This document shows, piece after piece, positions 46,611 to 54,619 of a stretch of DNA of 64,000 bases (its first letter is position 1; every line of letters begins with the position of its first letter). Below the pieces are notes generated by a model that saw only the letters and a program-made list of their open reading frames with translations, was not told the origin of the DNA and searched no databases. The position numbers were made by a program, and so were the translations under genes. This DNA comes from Sphingomonas corticis (GTDB lineage: Bacteria > Pseudomonadota > Alphaproteobacteria > Sphingomonadales > Sphingomonadaceae): assembly GCF_012035195.1 (NCBI RefSeq), contig NZ_JAAVJH010000004.1:248001-312000 (forward strand), written 5' to 3'.

Positions 46611-47702
46611 TTAAGCTCCATGTCCCTGCACCAGGTAGGCTTCGGACCGCATCTCTTCCAGCCGGCTGACAGTCCGCTGGAACTCGAATGCGCCGTCGCC
46701 GCGTGGGTACAGCGCGTCCGGCTGCGCGTCGGCGGCGGCCAGCAGCTTCACCTTGTGCTCGTACAGCGCGTCGATCAGCGACACGAAGCGCGCCGCCTCG
46801 TTGCGGTTGTCCGGCCCCAGGACGGGAACGCCGACCAGGATGACGGTGTGGTAACGGCGCGCGATGGCGAGATAGTCCGCGGTCCCCCGCGCTTCGCCGC
46901 ACAGCCGCTTGAAGGAGAAGACGGCCACGCCCTTCAGCGCCTTGGGCACGTGCAGCGCGCGGCCCTGCACGGTCAGCTCCTCGCTGGGCACGTGCGCGCG
47001 ATCCTCGGGCGGATAGTCGGTCAGGCGGAAGAAGGCGGCGGACAGTTGCGCGGTCGCCGCGGAGCCGTTGGGCACCAGCCAGGTGTCCTGCTGCCCCAGC
47101 CGGTCGCGACGGTAATCGACCGGGCCGTTCAGCGCGAGGACGTCGAGCCGCGCCTTCACCAGCGCGATGAAGGGCAGGAAATGCTCCCTGTTCAGGCCGT
47201 TGCGATAGAGGTCGTCGGGCGCGCGGTTACTGGTGGTGACGACGGTGACGCCGGCCTCGATCAATGCGGTGAACAGCCGGCTGAGGATCATCGCGTCGGG
47301 CGAGTTCGTCACCATCATCTCGTCGAAGGCGAGCAGCCGCGCCTCCTGTGCGAGCGCCGCGGCGACAGGGGGGATCGGATCGCCCTGTTCCTTGCGCCGC
47401 TCCATCGCGATGCGGCCGTGAACCTCCAGCATGAACTCGCCGAAGTGCACGCGTCGCTTCGCCGCCACGTCGACGTGCGCGAAGAACAGGTCCATCAGCA
47501 TCGACTTGCCGCGACCCACGCCGCCCCACAGATAGACGCCCTTCGCCGGCACCGCGCGGCGGCGGAAGAAGCCGGTCGTGCGCGGATGCTCCAGCTCGGT
47601 CGCGAGCGCGTCGAGGCGCCGCGCCGCGGCCGCCTGTTCCGGATCGGCGCGCAGCTCGCCCGCGGCGATCAGCTGGTCGTAGGCGGCAAGGACATCGGGC
47701 AT
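46611..47702 (-). CDS. zapE: Cell division ATPase ZapE (AFG1-like)
   Basis: AAA+-type ATPase of the ZapE/LACE1 family; ZapE acts on FtsZ rings in E. coli. The 363-residue protein has GVYLWGGVGRGKSMLMDLFF with Walker A at 60-67, the HFGEFMLEVHGRI segment, LLAFDEMMVTNSPDAMIL (Walker B region) and VTVVTTSNRAPDDLYRNGLNR (sensor). The C-terminal YLAIARRYHTVILVGVPVLG is typical. The gene commonly sits upstream of mdh in alphaproteobacteria, as here. Confidence 0.94.
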   Translation of the reverse strand: MPDVLAAYDQLIAAGELRADPEQAAAARRLDALATELEHPRTTGFFRRRAVPAKGVYLWGGVGRGKSMLMDLFFAHVDVAAKRRVHFGEFMLEVHGRIAMERRKEQGDPIPPVAAALAQEARLLAFDEMMVTNSPDAMILSRLFTALIEAGVTVVTTSNRAPDDLYRNGLNREHFLPFIALVKARLDVLALNGPVDYRRDRLGQQDTWLVPNGSAATAQLSAAFFRLTDYPPEDRAHVPSEELTVQGRALHVPKALKGVAVFSFKRLCGEARGTADYLAIARRYHTVILVGVPVLGPDNRNEAARFVSLIDALYEHKVKLLAAADAQPDALYPRGDGAFEFQRTVSRLEEMRSEAYLVQGHGA

Positions 47703-47742
47703 TCGTCACCGGAACGAGAGGCGCCGCTTCGCGGCACGGTGG

Positions 47743-47763
47743 ATGCCGGGACACGCCCGGCAT
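47743..47763. repeat. Small palindrome upstream of zapE
   Basis: ATGCCGGG (47743-47750) and CCCGGCAT (47756-47763) form a perfect 8-bp stem with a 5-nt loop between the thioesterase end and the zapE start. Its GGCATGACGG flank recurs at 50604-50632 and near 4491. Confidence 0.6.
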
Positions 47764-47769
47764 GACGGG

Positions 47770-48237
47770 TCAGCTGCGCGGCGCCGACGGCTTCCTGATC
47801 GTGCCGGAGAACTCGCACACCACGCCCGCGTCCTGCACCAGCAGCCCGCGCAGGAACAGCAGCCGCTGCGTCTCGCGCAGCAGCTCGATCCGGGCCTCCA
47901 GCGGCTCGCCCACCTTGCCCGCGCCGATGAAGTGGGTGTTGAGGTCCAGCGTCACCGCGGGGCCTGCGGTCATCAGGCCGAAGCTGCGCATCGCGGCGAA
48001 CAGCGCCACGTCGATGAAGCCGAGCAGCGCGCCGCCGTGGACGTTGTCGCCGAAATTGGAATGGCGGTGCCCCGGCACCATCCGGACGCGCGCCTGCCCG
48101 TCCTCCACGCGCACGATGATCTCGCCGAGAAAGGCGTTGAAGCGGGTGTCATCGCGAAATTCCCAGCTCATCCAGCCTGGATGGTCGGGATGTTCCTCGT
48201 AGGAGAAGGGGGGCGGGGTGGCAGGCGATCCAGGCAT
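47770..48237 (-). CDS. PaaI-family hotdog thioesterase
   Basis: A 155-residue hotdog-fold protein. The motif HSNFGDNVHGGALLGFIDVA contains the HGG typical of PaaI/YdiI-type acyl-CoA thioesterases, and TLDLNTHFIGAGKVGEPLEAR forms the following strands. It probably hydrolyses an acyl-CoA; the substrate is not predictable. It lies between sdhB and zapE with repeats on its upstream side. Confidence 0.87.
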   Translation of the reverse strand: MPGSPATPPPFSYEEHPDHPGWMSWEFRDDTRFNAFLGEIIVRVEDGQARVRMVPGHRHSNFGDNVHGGALLGFIDVALFAAMRSFGLMTAGPAVTLDLNTHFIGAGKVGEPLEARIELLRETQRLLFLRGLLVQDAGVVCEFSGTIRKPSAPRS

Positions 48238-48241
48238 CAGC

Positions 48242-48358
48242 GTCCTTCGAGACGCCGCTTCGACAGGCTCAGCGGCTCCTCAGGACGAACGGAAACACGC
48301 AGACCTCCGTTCGTCCTGAGGAGGGACTGAGCGAAGTCGAAGGCCCGTCTCGAAGGAC
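48242..48358. repeat. Inverted pair of CCGTTCG/TCGAAG elements
   Basis: Two copies of about 51 bp face each other: 48242-48292 (CCTTCGAGACGCCG ... AGGACGAACGG) and 48306-48358 (CCGTTCGTCCTGAGG ... GTCTCGAAGGACC), with a 13-bp spacer. They form a long imperfect stem. The element lies between sdhB and the thioesterase gene, and is the best-preserved pair in the window. Confidence 0.85.
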
Positions 48359-48359
48359 C

Positions 48360-49142
48360 TCAGACGATCCGCTCGACTTCCATCTTCTTGATCTCCGCGA
48401 TCGCCTTGGCGGGGGACAGGCCCTTCGGACAGGCGTTGGCGCAGTTCATGATCGTGTGACAGCGGTACAGGCGGAACGGATCCTCCAGCGCATCGAGCCG
48501 CTCGCCCGTCATCTCGTCGCGGCTGTCGGCCAGGAAGCGATAGGCCTGGAGCAGGATGGCGGGGCCCAGGAACTTGTCGCTGTTCCACCAGTAGCTGGGG
48601 CAGGAGGTGGAGCAGCAGGCGCACAGGATGCACTCGTAGAGGCCGTCCAGCTTCTGCCGGTCCTCCGGCGACTGCAGGCGCTCCTTGCCCGAGGGCGCGG
48701 GCGTCACCGTCTGAAGCCACGGCTTGATCGAGGCATATTGCGCGTAGAAGCGCGTGAAGTCCGGCACCAGGTCCTTGATGACGTCCATCGACGGCAGCGG
48801 GGTGATCGTCACCTCGCCCTTCACGTCCTCGATCGCGGTGGTGCAGGCGAGGCCGTTCTTGCCGTCGATGTTCATCGAACAGGAGCCGCAGATCCCCTCG
48901 CGACAGGAACGGCGGAAGGTGAGGCTGGCGTCCTGCTCGCCCTTGATCTTGATGAGGGCGTCGAGGACCATCGGCCCGCATTCGTCCAGGTTGACGTCGA
49001 ACGTGTCGAAGCGCGGGTTCTCGCCCGTGTCGGGATCGTAGCGGTAGATGCGGAACGACCGCATCGCGCCGCCGGGCTGGGGCGAGGCGTGGCGCTGCCC
49101 CTGCTTGATCCTGCTGTTCTTCGGGAGGGCGAACTCGGCCAT
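48360..49142 (-). CDS. sdhB: Succinate dehydrogenase iron-sulfur subunit
   Basis: Electron-transfer subunit of complex II. The 260-residue length is normal. Cluster ligands are visible in order: [2Fe-2S] in [12 protein letters not shown] with a later LAC, [4Fe-4S] in [17 protein letters not shown] and [3Fe-4S] in [17 protein letters not shown]. The start ATG at 49142 gives [15 protein letters not shown]. The gene is unusual in lying 8.6 kb away from sdhCDA with unrelated genes in between; creD is the immediate upstream neighbour (20 bp). Confidence 0.97.
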   Translation of the reverse strand: MAEFALPKNSRIKQGQRHASPQPGGAMRSFRIYRYDPDTGENPRFDTFDVNLDECGPMVLDALIKIKGEQDASLTFRRSCREGICGSCSMNIDGKNGLACTTAIEDVKGEVTITPLPSMDVIKDLVPDFTRFYAQYASIKPWLQTVTPAPSGKERLQSPEDRQKLDGLYECILCACCSTSCPSYWWNSDKFLGPAILLQAYRFLADSRDEMTGERLDALEDPFRLYRCHTIMNCANACPKGLSPAKAIAEIKKMEVERIV

Positions 49143-49162
49143 GGGTCTGCGTCTCGGTGCGG

Positions 49163-50533
49163 TCAGGAGGTGGCGCGCGCGCCGCCCCAGTCGATGTTGC
49201 GGGTCAGGTACATGATCGCGGCCAGCGCCGCAAACAGAAGCCCGGCACCGATCAGTAGCGCGTAGGCCTCCAGGCTCAAGAGGATATAGAGAACGCCGTA
49301 GAGCGCGCCAAGGAGCGCAGCGACGAATCCGCCGCGTCGCCACGATCCGAGCACCGCGGCGGAATAGGCGGCGTTGAGCGCGATGATGGCGAGGCTGGCC
49401 AGGATGTAGGCGGCGGCGAAGCCGATCACCTCGGCGAGCGCGAGCAGCAGGACGAAGAACAGGACCAGCCCCGCGCCCACCAGCAGATATTCCGCCGCCG
49501 CGACGCGCACCCCCGCGATCAAGTCGAACATCAGGAAGGCGGCGAAGGTGAAGCCGATGAAGAGGAAGCCGTATTTCACGCTGCGGTTGACCTGCGCGTA
49601 GAGATCGACCGGCGACACGAGGCTGACGCGCGCCTCCTGCTCGCCCGGCGGGACAGCGGTGGCGAAGCGGTCCGGCGTGCCGACCTGCGCGGTGCCGCCG
49701 GGATCGCCGGTCGCCACCAGCGCGCGGCCGAGCGCCAGATTGCCGATCCGCCACGTCGCGGTGAAGCCCTCGCCGATGCGGTGCGATACGGGCAGGAAGC
49801 CGCCCTGGAAGCTGGGATGCGGCCAGCGTGACGTGACCCACCAGCGCGTGTCCCCCGCCTGCGGCACGAGGCCGAGCCAGCCGTTGCCGCGGAAATCGAA
49901 GCGGAACGTGGCGGCGATGGCGCGGGTGCGCAGGGTTGCGGCATCGACGAAGGTGTGGAAGCCCGACCCGCCCGTTTCCGCCGGTCCCTTGCCGGGCTGG
50001 AGCGCCAGCGCGGCGCCGTCCACCGTCACCGAGGGCGGGCGCCCGAACAGCCCGCGCGCGTCGCGCAGGCCGAAGCGCAGCTCGGCCCGGTCGAGCGCCA
50101 GCCGGTCCGCGGTAACGCCGTAGCGCGCGATGTCGGCGGGAAGCGCGAAGCGCGCCTGCCCCGTCACCGCCGCCTCGTACAGCACCGCCTCGTAGATCGA
50201 GCGGCTGCGCGTCTGCGGCGCCAGCGCGGTGCGGATGTCCGCGACCTGCGGCGCCAGCGTCAGTTCCTTCCATACCGTGCGCGCGCGGGTAACGGGACGG
50301 CCGCCCTCCGTGACCGTCTCCGTCGCCTGGTCCTGATAGGGGATGACGAGCACCGGTCCCGCCAGGATCTGCGGCCCGCCCCACCCCTGCGCGATGCCCG
50401 CGCGCGCGGTGTCCGACTGCGACTGGCGATCGTAGACGAGCAGGTAGGTGGCGAACAGCGGGATCGCGAGCAGCGCGGCGACGAGGATCGCGACGGCCAG
50501 CTTTCGACCGGGGCTGCGGGTGTCGGTGGTCAC
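49163..50533 (-). CDS. creD: CreD family inner membrane protein
   Basis: A 456-residue protein with one N-terminal membrane helix ([21 protein letters not shown]), a large periplasmic beta domain (about 50-325) and five to six C-terminal helices (from FGFLFIG-like [18 protein letters not shown] onward). This matches CreD, a protein of the CreBC regulon in enterobacteria and linked to beta-lactam tolerance elsewhere. No creBC genes are here. The GTG at 50533 is preferred because GGGAG precedes it; a GTG at 50557 is an alternative. Confidence 0.88.
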   Translation of the reverse strand: MTTDTRSPGRKLAVAILVAALLAIPLFATYLLVYDRQSQSDTARAGIAQGWGGPQILAGPVLVIPYQDQATETVTEGGRPVTRARTVWKELTLAPQVADIRTALAPQTRSRSIYEAVLYEAAVTGQARFALPADIARYGVTADRLALDRAELRFGLRDARGLFGRPPSVTVDGAALALQPGKGPAETGGSGFHTFVDAATLRTRAIAATFRFDFRGNGWLGLVPQAGDTRWWVTSRWPHPSFQGGFLPVSHRIGEGFTATWRIGNLALGRALVATGDPGGTAQVGTPDRFATAVPPGEQEARVSLVSPVDLYAQVNRSVKYGFLFIGFTFAAFLMFDLIAGVRVAAAEYLLVGAGLVLFFVLLLALAEVIGFAAAYILASLAIIALNAAYSAAVLGSWRRGGFVAALLGALYGVLYILLSLEAYALLIGAGLLFAALAAIMYLTRNIDWGGARATS

Positions 50534-50603
50534 GGTGGCTCCCGGCGCTGGTGTCACCCGTTTCTACGGAGTGGCGCCGGGTGCGTCCACCGTCCGCCGG
50601 CCC

Positions 50604-50632
50604 CGTCATGCCGGGACCAGCGCGGCATGACG
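50604..50632. repeat. Palindrome upstream of creD
   Basis: CGTCATGCCG (50604-50613) and CGGCATGACG (50623-50632) form a perfect 10-bp stem with a 9-nt loop. It lies between the ClpP-like gene end and the creD start and may be a terminator. Confidence 0.6.
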
Positions 50633-50668
50633 ATCGTGCCCTCGCCCTGCCTTGTCGGGAGCCGCCCG

Positions 50669-51241
50669 TCAGATCACGTCCAGCACCAGCCCCAGGTCGC
50701 GCGCCTCCTCCGCCTCGATGTACCAATTGCTCGGCGCCTTCGCCTTCAGCTCGCTCAGTGCCACGTTGGTGCCGCGCACCAGGTCGGCGAAGCCCTCGTC
50801 CTGGATGCGGATCGAATCCTCGATCTCGTTCAGCTTGGCGAGCAGGACGGGGGACAGGGTGTTGAGCGGGCCGGAGAGCTGAACGGTCGAGTTCATGATC
50901 CGCTCGTGGATCATCAGCCGGGTGTTGCGTGTCAGGAAGCGCTTGTCGGCGGGGAAGGCGGACATGAAGGTCGCGCCGGCCGAATAGACGGCCACCTTGC
51001 CCAGGAACAGCGTCTCACGCCCGGTATAGTCGCGCAGCAGGCGGATCGAATCGCCCATCGCGCGCGCCATTTCCGGATCGCCGCCCAGCGTCGTCAGCGA
51101 GACGACGATCGGCCCGTCCGCCGGCGCGCCGGCCAGCTGGTCCTTGAACGCGGCGTACATCATCTCGTTGACGGGGCCGTGCAGCTGGATGTGCGGGGCG
51201 GCGAGCAGCGGGTAGTTCCGCGCGTTGTTGGGATCGGTCAT
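50669..51241 (-). CDS. Stand-alone ClpP-like serine protease
   Basis: A 190-residue ClpP/crotonase-fold protein. Catalytic serine S87 is in [15 protein letters not shown] and catalytic histidine H112 in [10 protein letters not shown], in the same spacing as ClpP (GASMA... and MIHQP). [15 protein letters not shown] and [12 protein letters not shown] match the head and handle regions. No clpX or clpA is next to it, and the sequence is clearly divergent from housekeeping ClpP. It may be an alternative protease or a pseudoenzyme-like paralogue. It lies downstream of a C13 peptidase gene, 38 bp apart. Confidence 0.83.
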   Translation of the reverse strand: MTDPNNARNYPLLAAPHIQLHGPVNEMMYAAFKDQLAGAPADGPIVVSLTTLGGDPEMARAMGDSIRLLRDYTGRETLFLGKVAVYSAGATFMSAFPADKRFLTRNTRLMIHERIMNSTVQLSGPLNTLSPVLLAKLNEIEDSIRIQDEGFADLVRGTNVALSELKAKAPSNWYIEAEEARDLGLVLDVI

Positions 51242-51279
51242 GCCGCGCCGAACCGCGCGGGGGGCGGCTTGTTCCCGCG

Positions 51280-52236
51280 TTATTTCGCGGTGAGTAACGA
51301 GGCGGCCGGGCGGCCCGTCGCCGGAGTGGCGGGCGGCAGCCGCGCCTCCAGCGTCGCCAGCCAGCGCGCCGCCTCCGCGCCGATCGCCACCTGCGGCTCG
51401 GACGGCTTCAGCTTCGCCTGGCGTTCCCACGCCGCGATGTCGCCGCGCGCCGCCTCCGCCGCCGCTGCAAGCGGCACCGGGCGGCGCAGCGCGCGGTTCA
51501 CCAGCGCGTCGCCGAAGAAGGTCCAGTCGTTGTCCGCCTGGCAGCCGAACGAGGTGCGATCGGCGGAAGAGGCGGTGACGATCGCCGTGCTGTCGGACGA
51601 CAGCATCGGCACGAAGATACCCGAGTAGCAGGCGCTGATGAGGATCAGGCGGTTGCGGATGCCCAGTGCCGACAGCTGCTGCCACAATCGCGTCGGCGAC
51701 ACCGCACCGTAACCTTGGTCGCCGTCGTTGTAGTAGAGGCCGAAGGGCGCGCCGTGGCTGGTGGTGTAGAGCACGAGCACGTCCTCCGCCCCGTCCATCA
51801 GCTCCGCCACGCGGGCCAGCGCGAGCGCCAGGTTGGTGGGGCTGCCCATCGGCGCCGCGCTGTCCGCCGCCCCGTCGCTGCCCGCCAGCAGGATCGTGCG
51901 CCCGTCCGCGTCGTAGCGGCGCGCCAGCACCGCGGCGGCGGCGCGCGCCTCGCGCCCGAATACCGCGTCGCTGTCCAGCCCGGCGACCACGACATAGGCG
52001 TCCACCGTCCCCTTGCGCTGCGGCTTCAGCGCGGCGAGCGCGGCGGCGAGGCGGCGGTGCTCCGCCAGCAGCCACGGTGCCGCCCGGTCGCGCTCCACGT
52101 CGATGCCGCGGTCCGCCTCCGCCTGCGGGTCGCTGCCCAGCTGCGGCGGAGGCAGGGTGTGCTGCGGCGGCTGGTAGACCTGCGCCGACGCCGCCGTGGC
52201 GACGGCGAGCAGCAGCGCGGTGACGGCTCTTCTCAT
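51280..52236 (-). CDS. Exported legumain-like (C13 family) cysteine peptidase
   Basis: A 318-residue protein with a signal peptide (MRRAVTALLLAVATAASAQ). The caspase-like fold of clan CD is indicated by LVLYTTSHGAPFGLYY (catalytic H161) and LILISACYSGIFVP (catalytic C203), the order and spacing of the C13 family. VDAYVVVAGLDSDAVFGREA near 78 is the first beta strand region. Known C13 enzymes cleave after asparagine or transfer GPI anchors; in bacteria the role is unknown. Start at ATG 52236; probably cotranscribed with the ClpP-like gene. Confidence 0.85.
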   Translation of the reverse strand: MRRAVTALLLAVATAASAQVYQPPQHTLPPPQLGSDPQAEADRGIDVERDRAAPWLLAEHRRLAAALAALKPQRKGTVDAYVVVAGLDSDAVFGREARAAAAVLARRYDADGRTILLAGSDGAADSAAPMGSPTNLALALARVAELMDGAEDVLVLYTTSHGAPFGLYYNDGDQGYGAVSPTRLWQQLSALGIRNRLILISACYSGIFVPMLSSDSTAIVTASSADRTSFGCQADNDWTFFGDALVNRALRRPVPLAAAAEAARGDIAAWERQAKLKPSEPQVAIGAEAARWLATLEARLPPATPATGRPAASLLTAK

Positions 52237-52423
52237 TGGCGACCCCCGTTTGACGGGAGGTTGAAGGCGGCAAGGCGTGCGCGTCAATCCTCCTCGGCGG
52301 GAAGCCAGGGGTTGGGGGGGGGGCAGGGGAATGCCTCGCCGCGTGACCTTCGCGGCACGCCTCCTTGCACCAGCTTCGCTGGTCCCCCTCCCCGTGCCCG
52401 GGAGGACAGGCTAGGTTGCCGGC
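52237..52423. other. Divergent intergenic region with a G10 tract
   Basis: 187 bp between the divergent C13 peptidase and GST genes. It contains a run of ten G at 52314-52323. Promoters of both genes must lie here, but none is clear by eye. Confidence 0.55.
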
Positions 52424-53113
52424 ATGATCGACCTCCATTTCGCCGCCACGCCCAACGGGTGGAAGGTCACCATCGCGCTGGAGGAGCTGGGACTGCCCTA
52501 CCACGTCGTCCCGGTGAACATTGGCGCGGGCGAGCAGTTCGCACCCGATTTCCTCGCGATCAGCCCCAACAACCGTATCCCCGCCATCGTCGACCACGCG
52601 CCCGCCGACGGGGGCGCGGCCGTCAGCGTGTTCGAGAGCGGCGCGATCCTCCTCTATCTCGCGCAGAAGACGGGGCGGCTGATGCCGGCGGACCTGCGCG
52701 GGCGCGTACACGTGACCGAGTGGCTGATGTGGCAGATGGGCGGGCTGGGGCCGATGCTGGGGCAGAACGGCCATTTCCGCCTCTACGCGCCGGACCGGAT
52801 CGCCTACGCGACCGATCGCTACGCGCGCGAGGCGGACCGGCTGTACGGGGTGCTCGACCGGCAGCTGGCGCGGACCGGCGCCTTCGTCGCGGGCGCGGCC
52901 TTCTCCATCGCCGATATCGCCTGTTTCCCGTGGATCATCACGCATAAGGCGCAGGGGATCGACATGGGCGCCTTTCCCCATGTCGCGCGCTGGTTCGCCG
53001 ATCTGCGGCAGCGTCCCGCGGTGAAGGCGGGCACCGCGGTCGGCCGGATGGCGCGGCCAGACGAGATCGGCGAGGACGCGAAGCGGGTGATGATGGGGAT
53101 CGAGCGGAAGTGA
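52424..53113 (+). CDS. Glutathione S-transferase family protein
   Basis: A 229-residue protein with a thioredoxin-fold N-domain (IDLHFAATPNGWKVTIALEE, then NNRIPAIVDHAP with cis-proline, and FESGAILLYLAQKTG) and a helical C-domain (SIADIACFPWI). It resembles the YfcG/YghU Nu-class GSTs, which have disulfide-bond reductase activity with glutathione. The next gene, also a thioredoxin-fold enzyme, starts inside its stop codon region (overlap of four bases), so the pair is coupled. Confidence 0.9.
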   Translation: MIDLHFAATPNGWKVTIALEELGLPYHVVPVNIGAGEQFAPDFLAISPNNRIPAIVDHAPADGGAAVSVFESGAILLYLAQKTGRLMPADLRGRVHVTEWLMWQMGGLGPMLGQNGHFRLYAPDRIAYATDRYAREADRLYGVLDRQLARTGAFVAGAAFSIADIACFPWIITHKAQGIDMGAFPHVARWFADLRQRPAVKAGTAVGRMARPDEIGEDAKRVMMGIERK

Positions 53114-53703
53114 TCGAGTTCTTCTTCGACGTGTCCTCGCCCTGGACGTGGCTCGGCTTCGAGGGCGTGCAGCCGCTCGCGGCCGAGCTGGGCCAGGAGA
53201 TCGCGTGGCGACCGATCCTGGTCGGCGGCGTCTTCAACGCGGTGAACGGCAGCGTGTACGAGTCGCGCTCGAATCCCGTGCCCGCCAAGGCGCGCTACAT
53301 GAAGAAGGACCTCGCCGACTGGGCGCGGCTGTACGGGCTCGACATCCGCTTCCCGCCGTCGATCTTTCCGGTGAACAGCGTGAAGGCGATGCGCGCCTGC
53401 TGCTGGCTGGGGCAGGATTGCGTGCCCTTCGCGCGCGCGGCGTTCCGCGCCTATTGGACCGACGACCGCGACATCGCGCAGGATGCGGTGCTGCGCGACG
53501 TGGCGGCGGCGGCAGGGGTGGAGGCCGACGCGATGTTCGCCGCGATCGCGCGCGACGAGGCGAAGGCGCGGCTGCGCGCGAACACGGAGGAGCTGATCGC
53601 GCGCGGCGGCTTCGGTTCGCCCACTCTGTTCGTCGGCGCGGACATGTACTTCGGCAACGATCGGCTGCCGCTGGTGCGCGCGGCGGTGCTGAGCCGGCGA
53701 TAG
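53110..53703 (+). CDS. 2-hydroxychromene-2-carboxylate isomerase-like (DsbA/kappa GST fold)
   Basis: A 197-residue protein starting at GTG 53110. The N-terminal FFFDVSSPWTWLGFEGVQPL and the late FGSPTLFVGADMYFGNDRL match 2-hydroxychromene-2-carboxylate isomerase (NahD), a glutathione-dependent enzyme of naphthalene breakdown; a serine (S9/S10) stands where it activates glutathione. No other aromatic degradation genes are near, so a general isomerase or kappa-GST role is equally possible. Confidence 0.85.
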   Translation: MIEFFFDVSSPWTWLGFEGVQPLAAELGQEIAWRPILVGGVFNAVNGSVYESRSNPVPAKARYMKKDLADWARLYGLDIRFPPSIFPVNSVKAMRACCWLGQDCVPFARAAFRAYWTDDRDIAQDAVLRDVAAAAGVEADAMFAAIARDEAKARLRANTEELIARGGFGSPTLFVGADMYFGNDRLPLVRAAVLSRR

Positions 53704-53713
53704 CAGGCGCGCC

Positions 53714-54619
53714 TCACGCAGCGGCGGCGGCGGCACTCTCCTCGTCCAGCGGCGCGACGTCGACCGACACGTCCATCGCCTGCGCGCCCGCGCCCAGCAC
53801 TACGCCGTCCACCGGCGCGATCTCCGCATAGTCGCGTCCGATCGCGACGACGACGTGATCGCTCGCCATCCAGATGCCGTTGGTCGGGTCCACGCCCACC
53901 CAGCCGCGCGCCGGCCCGCACCACAGCAGCACCCAGGCGTGCGTCGCGTCCGCGCCGACCAGCCGCTCCTGCCCGGGCGGTGGGATCGTGCGGATATAGC
54001 CCGACGCATAGGCCGCGGGCAGCCCCGCGGCGCGCAGGCCGGAGATCATGATCTGCGCGAAGTCCTGGCACACGCCGCGCCGCTGCGCGAACGCCTCGTG
54101 CGGGGGCGTGTCGACCAGCGTCGCCGCCGCGTCGAAGGCGAAATCGCGCTGGATCCGGCGGGCGAGCGCGATCCCCGCCTCCAGCGCGCCGCGCGACGGA
54201 TCGAGGTCCGGCGCGCAATAGTCGGCGATGGCACGGTCGGGCGGGATCAGCGGGGAGGGATAGAGATAGGCCGCGGGGGAGGCCGCCGACAGGTCGGTCG
54301 ACCCGCGCGCCATGCGCGCCACCTCCGCCAGCGTCGGATCGTCCGCCTGCGGCACCGGCACCAGTCGGTCGACCCGCACCCGCGCGCGGCTCTCGATCGT
54401 TAGCCGCCGCACCGGCTCCTCGATCACCAGCCGGGTCACGTTGGCCAGCCCCGCCTCGGCGCGCGCGGGGTGGGTGCGACCGGCGGGCGCGACCGTCAGC
54501 GCGTAATCCTCTACCTGCTGCCCCGGCCAGTCGATCGGTTGCAGCCGCAGGTTGCAGCGCGCGAACTTCACCGCGTGGCCGTAGTCGAAGCGGGTGACGT
54601 GGCGGATGTCGTAGATCAT
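53714..54619 (-). CDS. Transglutaminase-like cysteine peptidase
   Basis: A 301-residue protein with the bacterial transglutaminase-like N-terminal domain (MIYDIRHVTRFDYGHAV, LRLQP) and a core with the catalytic triad C184 (RRGVCQDFAQI), H227 (DATHAWVLLW) and D244 (VGVDPTNG). It is cytoplasmic, with no signal peptide. Such proteins co-occur with circularly permuted ATP-grasp and alpha-E proteins in a predicted peptide-synthesis and cleavage system; its ATG overlaps the stop of that gene here by four bases. Confidence 0.9.
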   Translation of the reverse strand: MIYDIRHVTRFDYGHAVKFARCNLRLQPIDWPGQQVEDYALTVAPAGRTHPARAEAGLANVTRLVIEEPVRRLTIESRARVRVDRLVPVPQADDPTLAEVARMARGSTDLSAASPAAYLYPSPLIPPDRAIADYCAPDLDPSRGALEAGIALARRIQRDFAFDAAATLVDTPPHEAFAQRRGVCQDFAQIMISGLRAAGLPAAYASGYIRTIPPPGQERLVGADATHAWVLLWCGPARGWVGVDPTNGIWMASDHVVVAIGRDYAEIAPVDGVVLGAGAQAMDVSVDVAPLDEESAAAAAA

